DNA of 64,000 nucleotides from Aurelia coerulea (GCA_039566865.1 CM076961.1:12051501-12115500); one strand, 5' to 3'; positions 1-12,414 are shown, numbered from the stretch's first letter. The notes: generated by a model not told the origin, from the sequence alone. Made by a program: numbers and translations.

Positions 1-281
1 GAAGAAAGGAGAAATTAGGTTGTTGACATTGTCACATTTTGCCTGCGACCAACTCTGCATCAAGGATGCGGCAAATTGCCGATTTGAGAACCGTAAGTCC
101 ATAAGTCTCTGTTGTAGCGACAAGTCTGCAGGGGGAGCGAAACAAGAGATTTTATTGGAATGAGTCTAGGACTCATCATAATCAGTCTAAAAAGAGCCAA
201 TCAAATAGCAGAATAGCCAATCTCGTCCCCAGAGTGAGTTCGTTGCTCTACCTCTACTCTGGCATACAGGAGGCCGTTCGA

Positions 282-443
282 CAATAGACGATTGCGCAAA
301 AGATGGCGGCGAGGAATTTTCTACCAAGATGCACTGTGTTCTCTAATCAAATTCCTATAGAATCGATAAAGAATCTTTATTCGAACGCAATGCATCTTGG
401 TAAAAAGTTCCTCGCCGCCATCTTTAGCGCAATCGTCTATTTG
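282..443. mobile_element. Palindromic foldback MITE
   Basis: The two halves of this 162-bp stretch are nearly perfect inverted copies: CAATAGACGATTGCGC near 282 reappears reverse-complemented at the right end, and both arms continue through GATGGCGGCGAGGAA and ACCAAGATGCA (about 54 bp per arm). The short open frame at 303-512 is only a reading of the palindrome. No protein is encoded. Target duplication is not clear. Confidence 0.75.
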
Positions 444-2250
444 ACTGGCTATTCAAAAGCGACAGCAAAGTCAGATCATAACTGGCTCCCATTCAAAAAT
501 GACCTCTATTGAATGGCTAATTTCACAAAATAAATGGGGTGTATGGGGCAAGTGAGGAGACGCGCATCCTAAGTTTTGGGTTTCAGGAAATTTTGGGGTC
601 TTTATGACGTCATAACAGGGGGGTTGAATAAAAAATGATGTGATTTTCCGACCCGAGGCTACGTTTGGAGTCGATGCTCCATGGTTACAAGCCCGATTTC
701 AAACGAAAAAAAGTTTTCAAGAGACCACTCGTCTGTGAGTCAAAAACGCAATTTGGGGTTCAATGTTGCGCCTAGAAGCGGAGCGCGCGCCCCCCATAAC
801 TAAGGAACAATTTTGGCCTTCCCCATTTTACGCCGTAACTCCGTTTTGCGAGGGGTAAACGGCCGCGGCATGTCAAAAATCGACGGAAAACCGCATTCTT
901 TCGCTAAGAAACTTTAATCTCCAATTTTGTCTCTAAAATTCGCAGAATAACGAGCCATTCTATTGTCAAAGCTGTGGGGGAATTCACGAAAATTTCAACT
1001 TAGGCCTTTTCTCTACCCAAATGGATCGTGCTCGTTTTCCTACTAAATGCACTTGCTAACCCCGGATTAATGATTGAATACCTTAAAAAGGGTTGAAATA
1101 AGGTCCTCAAAGTGTCTGTCTTTAGTTTCTCAATTTATATATTTCAGAATTAGAATAGAGCAACGACCATTTTCGACGATTATCGTTGCCTAGCAAACTG
1201 CAAATCCATAATGGGGCGAATCTTGCCTTTTGGCAAGATTCATCCAAGTGAACCGTGTTCATTCGGCTTTGTGACCAGCGTATGACGTCAGAACGCCCTG
1301 GGAACGAGGTTGCAGAATAGCCTAATATGCTCCTGGGTCAATGTAGGCGTTGAAGTTTACGGAAAACCTTCACTGTCACTGGGTACGAGGTTGGTGGAAG
1401 CCCTGTGGTGGCCATTTACCAGAAAAATATTGCTCTCCCTAGACCCTTTTTCTGAATGTCAAAATGGTCTATTTCGATTTCAAAAACATATTGAAATTTT
1501 CTTATTTGCATTGTTATACATTCTACGCGAACTTCGAAACGTCAATAATTCAACATGGCCTAGTCTTTTAATTAACTTCTCGGATTTGTCACACATGGAT
1601 TTGTCGTAGTTATTAACTTGGATTGTCTTAAACAATGAAAATGATTATCGTCGCAATTCTTGCTCTTCGCTTCCTCATTAAACTCCGTTTTCCTGCCAAT
1701 ACACCGGCCTCTACACCTTACTTTCATTTTACAAAAAAACCAAAAAAGATGCACGCTTTCTGCACGTCAATCGGGCATATGGCCTAGATAGCTCCTTGCG
1801 AGTTTTTTTCCATATGTCTGTCAGCAAACTTTATTGAATTGTATATCCATTGTATGTAATTTTTCATATATAGCTTAATTAGCGGTTCTTTTGTCTAATA
1901 CAATGTAAGCTACTAAGTTTATTGCTGTGAATGGGCTGTGAATGAATAGTGTTAGTTTCAGTTTCAGTTTGAACAGCGTGTTGAACAGCGAGGCTTTGGG
2001 CATAGATTCAGTCCGAAGGACTATGACTCACACTTCAGTTTGATGCAAGAGATGAATTGATGACCAAAGAACCAGTCCATAGCATTGCAGCAATTTTAGG
2101 CAGGAATTTGCAGGTTTGAGAAATAAGTTATAAACAATCTGTTTCTTTCTTTGTCCCTAGTATTCTTTTGGATAGCTGGCCTAGGACAGGCAAAAGCTAT
2201 AAGAACGCAGCATTATTCACCATCCTAAAGCAAGCTCAAAAGTATATTTC
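444..2250. other. Interval without a recognised gene
   Basis: No conserved coding sequence is visible. The stretch holds a short perfect hairpin (1218-1241), several GACGTCATAA-like words and a short TTTCAG-type microsatellite near 1948-1968, similar to the 3' tail of the LINE that ends near 42712. Confidence 0.5.
1218..1241. repeat. Perfect 10-bp stem hairpin
   Basis: GAATCTTGCC and GGCAAGATTC are exact reverse complements around a TTTT loop. It is not followed by a T-run typical of an RNA polymerase III stop. The function is unknown and chance is possible. Confidence 0.5.
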
Positions 2251-2254
2251 TTAA

Positions 2255-2840
2255 CCCTATTTTGATTGGGGGGGGGATTTGGCCCCACCCCTAGTAGACT
2301 TTTTGTTATAACTCTGCCAGGAGAACAATTGCGGCCCGGAAACCTTCTGAATTTTTGCTGCTACTTATTATGAAACGACTCAAGAAGTTTTATAAAAATA
2401 TTTTGACAAATGAGGGGGAGGGAGACAATTTTACGGACCTGACTCTGTCAAAATCACCAATTCTCAAATATCAATTTTCGCGAAGAAAGTAGCAAAATTA
2501 CGATATTTTGAAAAAAATATTTTGCAGGGTAGTATTTTTTGATGTAATCTATCATAATCTTTATGTTTGGATGGAAATTAAGCTTCCAATTAAATGTTAT
2601 CGCATTTTTCCTGATTTTGACCGATTTTGCCACTTTTCTTGACCACATAAACAAAAATGCTGATGCAAGCAATAATGGCGGCTAACTTTAGGTTGATTTT
2701 TATATTTTCATTTAGTACATATCTGAGGCTATTAGTACACCAAATTTGGTAGCTCTATCTATTTCCAATCAAGAGTTAGGTAGGGGGAGGTGGCCCCCCA
2801 ACCAAAATAGGACGTGTCAGATAGCCCAACCACTTTAGGG
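2255..2840. mobile_element. TTAA-flanked MITE-like element
   Basis: It is flanked by TTAA at 2251-2254 and 2841-2844. The left end reads CCCTATTTTGATTGGGG. The reverse complement of the right end reads CCCTAAAGTGGTTGGG and contains a second CCTATTTTGGTTGGGG, so the terminal repeats are imperfect. TTAA target plus a CCC start fits a piggyBac-type (or Kolobok-type) non-autonomous element. It has no coding capacity. Confidence 0.55.
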
Positions 2841-3674
2841 TTAACCCTAATCCTAATACTGGCCTTTTTTTATCTAGCAACCGGGGTGTTTTCCAACCCC
2901 AATAGCCGTAGATTAATGGGAAATCATTGAAACTTGGCAAGGGCGTAATCCGAACTATTATTGGCCAATGGTAGTTTTGGGCGTGGCCACTTCATCAGGT
3001 GACCTCACTATCACGTCATAATACTGGAAAATGTCAAAATATATGGGTTTTCAGCTGATTTATTAAAAAAACGGAATGAAGGTTAATGTGAATAGCTCTT
3101 TCCATTCTTATTTGGCGCATTATTCAGTTCCAATTCAAATATGATGCATAGAGGTGTTTTTAGACTGTTATTTTGGAAGAAAATGACAGAAATTTGATGA
3201 CGTCATAACTACAAACTGTGATTTTCTGCCAAAAATTTATAATAATTTGCTCAAAATGCTTTAAAAGTATTGCATAACGCAATTCTATGCATTTTTAACA
3301 ATATATGCTGGAAAGAGCTTCAACATTTCCCAATATGACCCAAAATGGCAACCTGAGTGACGTCATAATCTCAGATTGCAGATGTCAGCAAATTCCATTG
3401 TTATTGATAACAATATAAATTTGTTTGCTGATTCTTTTAAAGTACATTAGTCAACATTTGGAACTAATTCTGGGAGTGAAAATATAAAAAAAAATAATTT
3501 TTCCAACACCTTCCTCCATAGTTATTAGAAAATTAACTATGCTTCTTCCAAATATGGTAGTGTCACCTGTCACGTGACACCCATTGTTCAAACATTTATT
3601 GTCAAATGTAGCTAATTAATAATTGTCAAAGGGTTTGAGAGTCACAGCTCTTGCCATTAAAGAATGCTTGTAAA

Positions 3675-4285
3675 CATTTATATAAGAAACTTAACATCAC
3701 ATATTAACATCATATAGAATATATGCTAGAACCTACTACAACAATATTCACAAAAAGGTGTTGGTGAACTCTAGCCCCCCCCCCCGCCCCTCCCATCCTC
3801 ATGCCCAAGTGACCCTTCCTCCAAACCACAACATGACACACAATATACCAATCCTTTCAAACAACATGATAAGTACAAAGGGCCTCCGTATAAAGAGATC
3901 CTATACCACACATAACTCTGCCCCAGTCCTCGCAGCCTTCTAGCATTTTCACCATGTAGCTTCTTTGATTCTCTCTCAAAACAAACACCAGTACACACGA
4001 GAACAATAAACTTGATACCGAAGAAAATATATTTCAGAACATATAACAAAATAACAACAAATCTGTGAAAAGCTTTGGTGAAACTCCCCCCCCCCCCCTT
4101 ACGAACCAAAACACCGTAAAGCATTCATATAACATTAACAAAAGGTTCCCTCAATGTGGTGATCCTAAACTACAACAGACTCCGCCCCAGTCCTCGAGAG
4201 CAGTAAGAACATGCTGAGGAGTAGCCGGTTGGTAATACCTCTTATATTTCTTATTTGACTTTATTATCGTTTCTTCAAACAAATT
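3675..4285 (+). repeat. Direct repeat, copy 1 (about 610 bp)
   Basis: Nearly identical to 5328-5937, including a C-run of variable length, the same stop pattern and a second C-run near 4086. The frames at 3771-4124 and 5472-5792 are mirror copies created by the duplication. It is not TG...CA bounded, so I do not read it as an LTR. Confidence 0.8.
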
Positions 4286-5327
4286 GACATTCAGGGGGAG
4301 GCCGAGCATCCCAATTGAGCGCTCATGCTGTGTCTTTGCCCGAGGAAATTTCCTCACCTCATTGCCCTGGCCCTTGGCTTCACGCATTCCGTTAAGAGAA
4401 CATTCTTCACTCCTGATTTTCTGCCATCATTGACGCAACATGCCAAGTTGCTAGCAGACACACCTTACATTTAAACTTACAATTCAATGGACAGTTAACG
4501 AACGAACCAAGCAAGCCTTCATGCAGACAAACAGAACTAAAAAGATAAGAAATACCCATACAAATACGCAAATGGTATGTTCATACTTTATACTATACAC
4601 AGCCTCTCATTCGTTGATTAATTCACAAGTATTTTTCCCCTAAACTTGGCATAAAACGTTAAGGCAATTCCCTTTCCCCTACCACATTTATACTTCCCCT
4701 TTCCAGTGCTTCATGTGCAATTGGCTCCATTCCGTGATACATACATAATTTCATGACAAAACGATAAACTGATACAACCAATAATTACAACTACAAGGCC
4801 TAAATTTAACAGATTACTCAATCTCGCAATCCAAACCCACCTCATATCCCTTCATACCCAATGCGACATAAATCACAATACAAAACTAACTATACAGTCA
4901 TTGACAGTGTCCCACTGGCCAGGGATTACTGAGGGTACCTGCATCCCTCTTCGGGGGCAATGTTCCGATCTTAATACCCTAGAAACATTGGCAGGAGAAC
5001 GGCTGATGATCAAATGACTGCAAAAAATAAACAACAACATACAAAAACAACAACCAGAAAGTGAGTCCAAAAAATAACGCCACCAATAAAGTTGCCTTGC
5101 TTAGCACCACCCCCTCCCCAACCCTCACTCAGCATTTCCCTGTGTTAGCCCCTCCTAGGAAAATCGTGAGCCTATTCCCACACCCAACCCTTTTCAAACT
5201 TGGAACATATGAGCTCCCATTCACTTTATGCCTTTTTCATACCATTTCAAAGCAATCAGAAAACTAATGAAAACGAAAACGAAATCCAGAACAAGAACGA
5301 AAACAAATAGTCTTACGAAAACAAAAA

Positions 5328-5937
5328 CATTTATATACGAAACTTAACATCACATATTAACATCATATAGAATATATGCTAGAACCTACTACAACAATAT
5401 TCACAAAAAGGTGTTGGTGAACTCTAGCCCCCCCCGCCCCTCCCATCCTCATGCCCAAGTGACCCTTCCTCCTAACCACAACATGACACACAATATACCA
5501 ATCCTTTCAAACAACATGATAAGTACAAAGGGCCTCCGTATAAAGAGATCCTATACCACACATAACTCTGCCCCAGTCCTCGCAGCCTTCTAGCATTTTC
5601 ACCATGTAGCTTCTTTGATTCTCTCTCAAAACAAACACCAGTACACACGAGAACAATAAACTTGATACCGAAGAAAATATATTTCAGAACATATAACAAA
5701 ATAACAACAAATCTGTGAAAAGCTTTGGTGAAACTCCCCCCCCCCCCCCTTACGAACCAAAACACCGTAAAACATTCATATAACATTAACAAAAGGTTCC
5801 CTCAATGTGGTGATCCTAAACTACAACAGACTCCGCGCCAGTCCTCGAGAGCAGTAAGAACATGCTGAGGAGTAGCCGGTTGGTAATACCTCTTATATTT
5901 CTTATTTGACTTTATTATCGTTTCTTCAAACAAACCG
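5328..5937 (+). repeat. Direct repeat, copy 2 (about 610 bp)
   Basis: Second copy of 3675-4285, ending about 40 bp before the right TIR of the host TTAA element. Differences from copy 1 are a few substitutions and C-run length changes, so the duplication is recent relative to the rest of the element. Confidence 0.8.
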
Positions 5938-6336
5938 ACAGGGGGTGGAAAACACCTTCCCCCCTGGTAGGATTAGGGTTAAAAAAGAAGATACAGTGAC
6001 AAACATTGTCAACATGCCTACTAGAGCTACTTTTCTAATAACCACTTCGAATTATGGCATCTTTGTTGACATTTCAAGATAGCACATGTTGTCAAAGCCT
6101 TAAATTGAAATAGCAGCTTTACGATGTCGTCTATTTAGTCTATTGTGTACGTCATTATCAAGAGAGGGTTGAGTTAAAATGTTTTTACATCTAAAATTTC
6201 AAAGAAAATTTGCATTACGGACACAGTTTATACAAGAAAAATTGTAGGCTGTAAGCATTAACAAGACAAATCATTTGTAGGAAAATTTCAAAATAATTGG
6301 AGTTGCTTGACTTGTCTTGGACATCAGCAAATTATA

Positions 6337-7317
6337 CTGGGTGTCCAAAAAGAACGCAACGGATTTGATCAAAACTAGCGACCAGAATTTAGGTCCAATC
6401 AATCCAAAATAACTGTTGATATAGTCCTCGATAGCTAACTTGAAGATAGATACCTTGTTTTGTGATATTGGTGCATGGAGAGTTGGAATATCAATCTTGA
6501 AAGTCCAAATTTGCTTCCATCTCCAAACCAGAGGTTTCGGGTTTTGGCCTAACAGAAACGTGCTCGAGGAATCTCCTCAGTCATACGCAAAGTGTAGTAG
6601 TGTGAGCATGCTAAGGCACACATGTTTTGGCTCACATTTCAATTGAACTTTGGAAGCTTAGAATTGACAAGCATAACAATGCCGAAGGGAAAATTCACAA
6701 AGGAATGTAGTTCCTAAATCATAGTGCACCTGCAAAAGAGCCAAGCAAGAATGAAATTTTTAAGGATCTTACCCATGGATAATTTTCCCGTGGATATATT
6801 TGGTTTCTTGTTTCGTAATGATTCGAAGAAAGATTATACAAAATGCATTTCATTAAAGTCGTGAAAATTGCGAGAACTAATTCATTTTTCACACCCAAGC
6901 AAACTATTTCGCGGATTACTTTCTTTTATAAGACAGATGCAATGCTAACTTTTTGAAACTTTTGAAGCATAAAAAAGATGTTTTTTCAAGAGAAAATTTA
7001 TGAATTTGATTGAATTTCTATTCACATATTTTCCTCTGCATGAGGCTTTATTCTCTTATTTCACGGTAATTCAGGAGATTCCCCAAAATAGTGTGTTTGC
7101 AGTTTAGGCAAAAAGCCACACGCTCTGGTTTGGAGGCTCAGGCAAATTTGGATTTTCAAAATTGATATTCCAACTCTCCATGCACCAATATCACCAAACA
7201 AGGTATTTATCTTCAAGTTTGCTATCGAGGATTATATCAAAAGTTATTTTGGATTGATTGGACCCAAATTCTTGTCGCTAGTCCCGATCAAATCTGTTGC
7301 GTTTTTTTAACACCCGG
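6337..7317. mobile_element. TA-flanked MITE, mariner/IS630-type ends
   Basis: TA flanks both sides (6335-6336 and 7318-7319). The left end reads CTGGGTGTCCAAAAAGAACG and the reverse complement of the right end reads CCGGGTGTTAAAAAAACGC. The arms stay alignable for about 200 bp, through GATTTGATC, CCAATCAATCCAAAATAAC and GGTGATATTGGTGCATGG. No transposase is present. It belongs with the other CCGGGTG-ended elements at 37438-50209, 41405-42013 and 46874-47667. Confidence 0.8.
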
Positions 7318-7319
7318 TA

Positions 7320-8470
7320 CATTAGCGTGCGGTTATGCGAAATAATAGTGAACCAGCGTCTAGAGCAAGGCCTTCTGTAAACAGGAGTTCATTTACTTGA
7401 TAGTTTCTTCAGTTGATCATGTTCCTCTATATCGACATTACAAATTAATTCCACTTTTAAAATTTCATGTAAGAATGTTGATACTTACCAAGGCACATAA
7501 TAAAAATTTGCTTTTGGAAGCCATTTCTCCTTCCACTGTCAGGATGAACTTCGATATGGAAAACAGTTCAGACAAATCTCATCTTGAATAGATGAATTTA
7601 TTTAGTTTGAATTGTACCATGAATATTGAGCAGGTATTTCGGTCTGTGATTCAGATTTAAATGGTTATAAATGCGCAACGACAGTTGTTGGTATAGCAAC
7701 CAGCAACCCATGTTGTATACTACATTCAAGATTCAAGTAGTATAGCAGGTTGACTGCAGCTTTCCCGAATCAAAAGTAGTCATTAAGCCATAGAGCCATA
7801 GCGCCAATCGACATGCAAATTGTAAGGGCAAGTGACCATATTCTATTTCGTAGGAAGTGGAAGGGGGGTAGGGGGGCTTAAGCCCCGCAACAGTTCTTAA
7901 AGAATGGTGTTACGTCACAAGCATTAATTAGATGTATTGTTCTCTATTTTTTAAGAATTCACCCGCAATCAGAAGCTGCTTTCTACAGCCCTGATACCGG
8001 ATGAGGGAAAAAATTCCTGCTTCCAGTTTCCTGCCACTGCCTCCTGGCTCATAATATTAACAAATATCCCACGCAATTGTGGACATGCTCAATTCTTTTT
8101 TAAGATTTACCTGACTGAAATCGGTTACTCCGTTTGATATTACAGGGTATCATCTCGAGAGGGCCCATTTAAGAAGCTTTCAAAACGGAACTAAAACCAC
8201 GACTAAGTTTTCCAAAATTTTCTGCCTTAAAGCAATTACTTCAATGCGTTTTAACACGTGTTATCATATTGGGAGGAAGAATTCCTCAAGCAGATGTTGG
8301 TATCTCTCAGGGATGGCACTTTCATCCTCGCAAAGGGACAATACGTGGTAATGCATACAGGGACTGCGTAGCCTATTTTGGATTAGGGGGGAGGGGGCTA
8401 GAAAGCAGTGGGAAGTTCTGAGGGGGTCTAGCCCTCAGAAAGGTTTTACGACCACACCCTCTAATTTGGC
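7320..8470. other. Interval without a recognised gene
   Basis: Only short unconserved open frames, such as 7397-7591, occur here. There are G-rich runs (near 7860-7885 and 8385-8440). I see no repeat partner elsewhere in the window. It ends at the outer terminus of the DIRS-type element. Confidence 0.4.
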
Positions 8471-8641
8471 TTTAATCCCCATCAGAAATCTTCCCAACAT
8501 ATCTAAATTGTCTAACTCTGTCCTCCTAAGATAACAGACCAATAACAGGTAACGTGGGCTAGCAGTGCATCAGCCCGGTGTTAACTGTTGGCAAGCGCAT
8601 TTACGGTCGGTGATTGACAAGAAAAGCCATATTTTCCTCCA
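8471..8641 (-). repeat. DIRS terminal repeat B2
   Basis: A 171-bp sequence starting TTTAATCCCC on the plus strand and repeated almost exactly (one visible difference) at 8955-9125. It is the outer 3' end of the element. Between B2 and A2 lie 126 bp (8642-8767) with no partner in the window. Confidence 0.8.
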
Positions 8642-8767
8642 GGCCAACACACCTGTCCACAGCCATGAAAAACTGCGGAGAACATAACTACTAAACCAAT
8701 CAAAAACTCAAAAAACGAAGAAATAATCAAAACAAAACAAACTAAACATTGGGAAAGGGAGGGAGGG

Positions 8768-8955
8768 GCAAATAAAAACAGCTCAAACGGCTAGGCCAAT
8801 ATGCATAAGTGACTCAACAAGGCACGAGGCTAACTTTCACGCCCCCACACATTCCTCAACTGAGAGCGAGGTTGACTATTGTTTAGGCACTTCGCAGGAA
8901 ACCCGCATTCTTTCTTCGGGTATTAACCCCGCTTAAATATGCATTTAACCGCCAT
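8768..8955 (-). repeat. DIRS terminal repeat A2 (empty-site copy)
   Basis: 188 bp matching A1, which is split into 15393-15474 and 22765-22870. A2 reads straight through GCCCCCACA at 8841-8849, exactly where A1 is interrupted by the 7.28-kb transposon, so A2 serves as the pre-insertion sequence. Confidence 0.85.
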
Positions 8956-9125
8956 TTAATCCCCATCAGAAATCTTCCCAACATATCTAAATTGTCTAAC
9001 TCTGTCCTCCTAAGATAACAGACCAATAACAGGTAACGTGGGCTAGCAGTACATCAGCCCGGTGTTAACTGTTGGCAAGCGCATTTACGGTCGGTGATTG
9101 ACAAGAAAAGCCATATTTTCCTCCA
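8955..9125 (-). repeat. DIRS terminal repeat B1
   Basis: Second 171-bp B repeat, directly abutting A2. A base at the junction (8955) can be assigned to either repeat. On the inner side it borders AT-rich sequence leading to the inserted LINE fragment. Confidence 0.8.
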
Positions 9126-9302
9126 AAGAACACAGCGTGTTCCCCCAATCACCACCTAAGTAAAATATTAACGAGTTAATCCCCTGGGGACGAAAAACAT
9201 GGACCTTAAAAAGATCAGCAAACATCAAAGATTGTAACATATTAGATAGCCGCAAAGAAAAAACAAAACAGAAAAACTTGGGGCCACAAACATGACAAAA
9301 CA

Positions 9303-10075
9303 AAGTACCTTGGAGTTCAAATCGATAGCTCTTTGGACTGGAAGGAGCAAATTAAGGCAGTTTCTACCAAGGTCTCCAGGGCAATCGGCTTTTTAAGACA
9401 TGCTAAGTCTTTTCTACCTAAGGAGAGTTTGAAAACTCTTTACACAGGCATTGTTGAGCCCCATTTTCGATATTGTTGTTCTGTTTGGGGTTGTGCTGGT
9501 TCTACAGACATAAACCAGTTGCAAAAGCTTCAAAATCGTGCTGCTAGAATAATTACAAATAGCAGCTTTGAAACCCCAAGCAGACAACTCATCGAGGAGT
9601 TGGGCTGGAAGACTATCGTAGAACTCATTGATGTTGAGTCTAAAATGATGGTCTTCAAGTCGCTCAATGATTTGGCTCCGCAATACCTGTGTAACCTTTT
9701 TATCAAAAACTCAACAAGTTCCTCCCGCTGTCTCAGGAATACTGAAACTGATTTAAGGTTGCCAAAGAAAAAGTCAAAAAATGGGCAAAAATGCTTTTCT
9801 TTCCGGGGAGCTAAACTATGGAATAGCCTCCCAGCTGAATCTAAGACGGCATCCTCCCTGAATGGTTTTAAAAAGTCAATAAAGGGTTAATTTTTCTTTC
9901 AATTGTAAATATTGCATAATTGTAAATAGGGTTTAAAAGTTATGGTTTTTTAGTGATAGGTTATTTTAGCTGTATATTGTAATTAAGTTTTTAAAAGATG
10001 CTAGGAAAGGTGAGGCAGTTACTGAGATGAGAGGAAACTGTGTGGCCCCTGAAAAAGGAAACTAAAACGATAAGC
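9303..10075 (+). pseudogene. 5'-truncated CR1/L2-like LINE, RT C-terminus and 3' UTR
   Basis: The open frame from about 9306 to 9889 encodes the end of a LINE reverse transcriptase, from the thumb motif YLGVQIDSSLDWKE to the C-terminal GAKLWNSLP motif. It closely resembles the C-terminus of the LINE at 57.2-58.4 kb (shared blocks KAVSTKVSRAIGFL, EPHFRYCC and QNRAARI/RNRAARI). No catalytic RT motif remains, so it is a typical 5'-truncated insertion. It entered the DIRS element between its B1 repeat and the minisatellite. The 3' UTR ends roughly at GTGGCCCCTGAAAAAGG near 10050. No upstream ATG exists; the frame simply begins at the truncation point. Confidence 0.85.
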
Positions 10076-10239
10076 TTGGCATTAAGCAGGCAAAAGACCC
10101 GTCCACCAAGAAGCGCGCAAAAACAGCTGATGAGCCCAAGCTGACAACACACAGATGGCCTAACTGCCTGAAAGCACAGACGCTAGCCCGAAGCATCGGA
10201 CCAGCGCATGTACCCTAGCGAGCGATTACTGCACACACA

Positions 10240-11300
10240 ACAGCAAGCAATGAAGTCCAAAGCATTGGACTTCTGTACACACAACCCCAAGCCAGCATGT
10301 CCAAAGCATTGGACTACTATACACCAAACAGCAAGCAAGCAAGTCCAAATCATTGGACTACTGTACACATAGCAGCAAGCATGCAAGTCCAAAGCATTGG
10401 ACTACTGTGCATACAACAACACGCAAGCCAAGTCCAAAGCATTGTACTATTATACACACAGCAACGCGCAAGCAAGTCCAAAGCATTGGACTATTATACA
10501 TACAGCAACGAGCAAGCCCAAGTCCAAAGCATTGGACTACTATACACACAACAACGAGCAAGCAAGTCCAAAGCATTGGACTATTATACACACAGCAACG
10601 CGCAAGCAAGTCCAAAGCATTGGACTATTATACACACAGCAACGCGCAAGCAAGTCCAAAGCATTGGACTATTATACACACAGCAACGCGCAAGCAAGTC
10701 CAAAGCATTGGACTACTGTGCATACCACAACAAGCAAGCAAGTCCAAAGCATTGGACTACTATACACACAACAACGAGCAAGCAAGTCCAAAGCATTGGA
10801 CTACTATACACCAATCAGCAAGCAAGCAAGTTCAAAACATTGGACTACTGAACACACAGCAGCAAGTAGGCAAGCCCAAAGCATTGGACTAATATACACA
10901 CAACAGCAAGCAAGCAAGTCCAAAGCATTGGACTCTTATACACACAGCAGCAAGCAGGCAAGTCCAAAGCATTGGACTACTGTGTATACAACTACAAGCA
11001 AGCAAATCCAAAGCATTGGACTACTATACACCAATCAGCAAGCAAGCAAGTTCAAAACATTGGACTACTGAACACACAGCAGCAAGTAGGCAAGTCCAAA
11101 GCATTGGACTACTGTGCATACAACTACAAGCAAGCAAGCCCAAAGCATTGTCTACTCCAAACACAACAACTACCAAGGAAATCCAAAGCATTGGACTACC
11201 TTACACACAACAGCGAGCAAGAAAGTCCAAAGCATTGGACTATTGTACACATAACAGCGAGCCAACAAGTCCAAAGCATTGGACTACTGAAAAGCATTGG
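10240..11300. repeat. 44-bp minisatellite with a hairpin in every unit
   Basis: About 24 tandem units of 44 bp. Spacing of the core is exactly 44 at 10566, 10610 and 10654, with a few 43-47-bp units. Each unit carries AGTCCAA-AGCA-TTGGACT, a perfect 7-bp inverted repeat around a 4-nt loop, followed by a variable TATACACACA...CAAGC spacer. Since 44 is not a multiple of three and the plus strand lacks stops, long overlapping plus frames arise, and I treat these as artefacts. It lies in the interior of the DIRS element, between the YR gene and the 3' repeats. Confidence 0.9.
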
Positions 11301-11457
11301 AACACTATAAGCAAAAGAGTCAGAAAAAACACAAGCGATCTCCCGAAACAACAATAACTCTATTATATGCAATAAACAAAACACACTTCATTATGTCAGT
11401 ACCAATACTACTGAAATAGAAAGACAAGTCAGGAGAAAGCAAGCTAATATTCTGACT

Positions 11458-12414
11458 TCAGCAAAGTCCTTGGCTCTGGCTAAAAGCATTTAAGGTTCCC
11501 AGAGATTTTGAAGCAAGGTGCAATCGGTCTTGAGGTAATTTAACATACACCTTGTAGGCATCACTAGTCCACCTCCCCAGAGCTTGAATAAGGTAGTCTG
11601 GAAAACCCAGTGATGCAGCTGTTGTTGCTGCTCCGACGCGAAAACTGTGCAAAGTAAAAATCCCTGGCCATCCACATTGTTTTAAAACGTGTTGAAGGTG
11701 CACATTCAGCTTGCCTTTTGTTAAAGGTGTTCCATCCGACAGTAAAAATAAGGGACCAGGAGTTGACCCACGGACATGAAGGTAAGACATAAGCGCGCTA
11801 ACAGGGCAGACATCGGTATCTGTACGTGCTAAGACTATGTTTGTACCCTTCCCAAACTGATCAGTCTTAGAAAACTTTAAATGCATAAAAACGTCATCTA
11901 ATGTTCTTGAGTGACAAATGTTATTGGCTGAGAAGCCGTGTGGTTGCACAGTAAATTCTGATGCCCGTAAGAAACCAAAAAAGGCGACACAGCAAGCTGC
12001 CTACAACATCATGTCATTGTGAATGTCGAGATTTAATTGAGCGCGAATTGCATACAAGACTAGTAATGTGATTGGCACTTTTTGATTACAAGAACTAGAC
12101 TTCGAGCGTCTCAAGCCCCGAATGACAAGGGGAATACTGTTGCATCCAACTAATGGGTCTGGGAATCCTCCCTGGATGTGCAATGCTCGAACCGCAGACA
12201 GGTACACCCGCATGGATGATGCTTTGCAAGTTTTGCTCAAGCTCCCTATGAACCTTAACAAAGTTAGCTCACTGGCTGGAATTGGTGACCCGTTTGCATT
12301 TAAAACATTGTTTTGTTCACAAAAACGAATAAACTGCTTCTGGGCAGAGCTGTATGTTCTTTGTGTGTTCTCTGATAATGCATTCTTTAGCAGAAATTGC
12401 CAGCCTTGGTCCAA
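11458..12414 (-). pseudogene. Tyrosine recombinase of the DIRS element
   Basis: This is the integrase of the retroelement, a phage-integrase-fold recombinase that would insert the circular DNA copy. The N-terminal SAM-like core-binding half (12414-12001: TQRTYSSAQKQFIRFC, MRVYLSAVRALH) is followed in the same frame by one TAG stop at 11998-12000. The catalytic half comes next: first Arg in FLRASEF, then HSFRVGAATTAA (the H-x-x-R box), then LGRWTSDAYKVYV with the nucleophilic Tyr. Apart from the single stop the protein looks complete and ends near 11458. It overlaps the end of the RNase H frame slightly, as is common in DIRS elements. The nonsense codon means this copy is inactive unless read through. 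Confidence 0.85.

Larger units (their letters stand above)
2845..5978. mobile_element. 3.1-kb TTAA-flanked non-autonomous element
   Basis: TTAA flanks both ends (2841-2844 and 5979-5982). The left end reads CCCTAATCCTAATACTGG and then GGGGTGTTTTCCAACCCC. The reverse complement of the right end reads CCCTAATCCTACCAGGGG and then GGTGTTTTCCACCCC, giving about 45 bp of imperfect TIR. Inside lies a direct duplication of about 610 bp (3675-4285 and 5328-5937). The interior has many C-runs and several short open frames but nothing I recognise. It shares its left TTAA with the neighbouring element. Confidence 0.6.

Noticed and set aside
3675..5937. LTR pair of an LTR retrotransposon
   Set aside because: No TG...CA ends, primer-binding site, protease, RT or integrase between; the unit sits inside TTAA-flanked TIRs.
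10297..11357. Several overlapping plus-strand open frames of 110-224 codons
   Set aside because: They are three-frame readings of a 44-bp tandem repeat without stops, not proteins.
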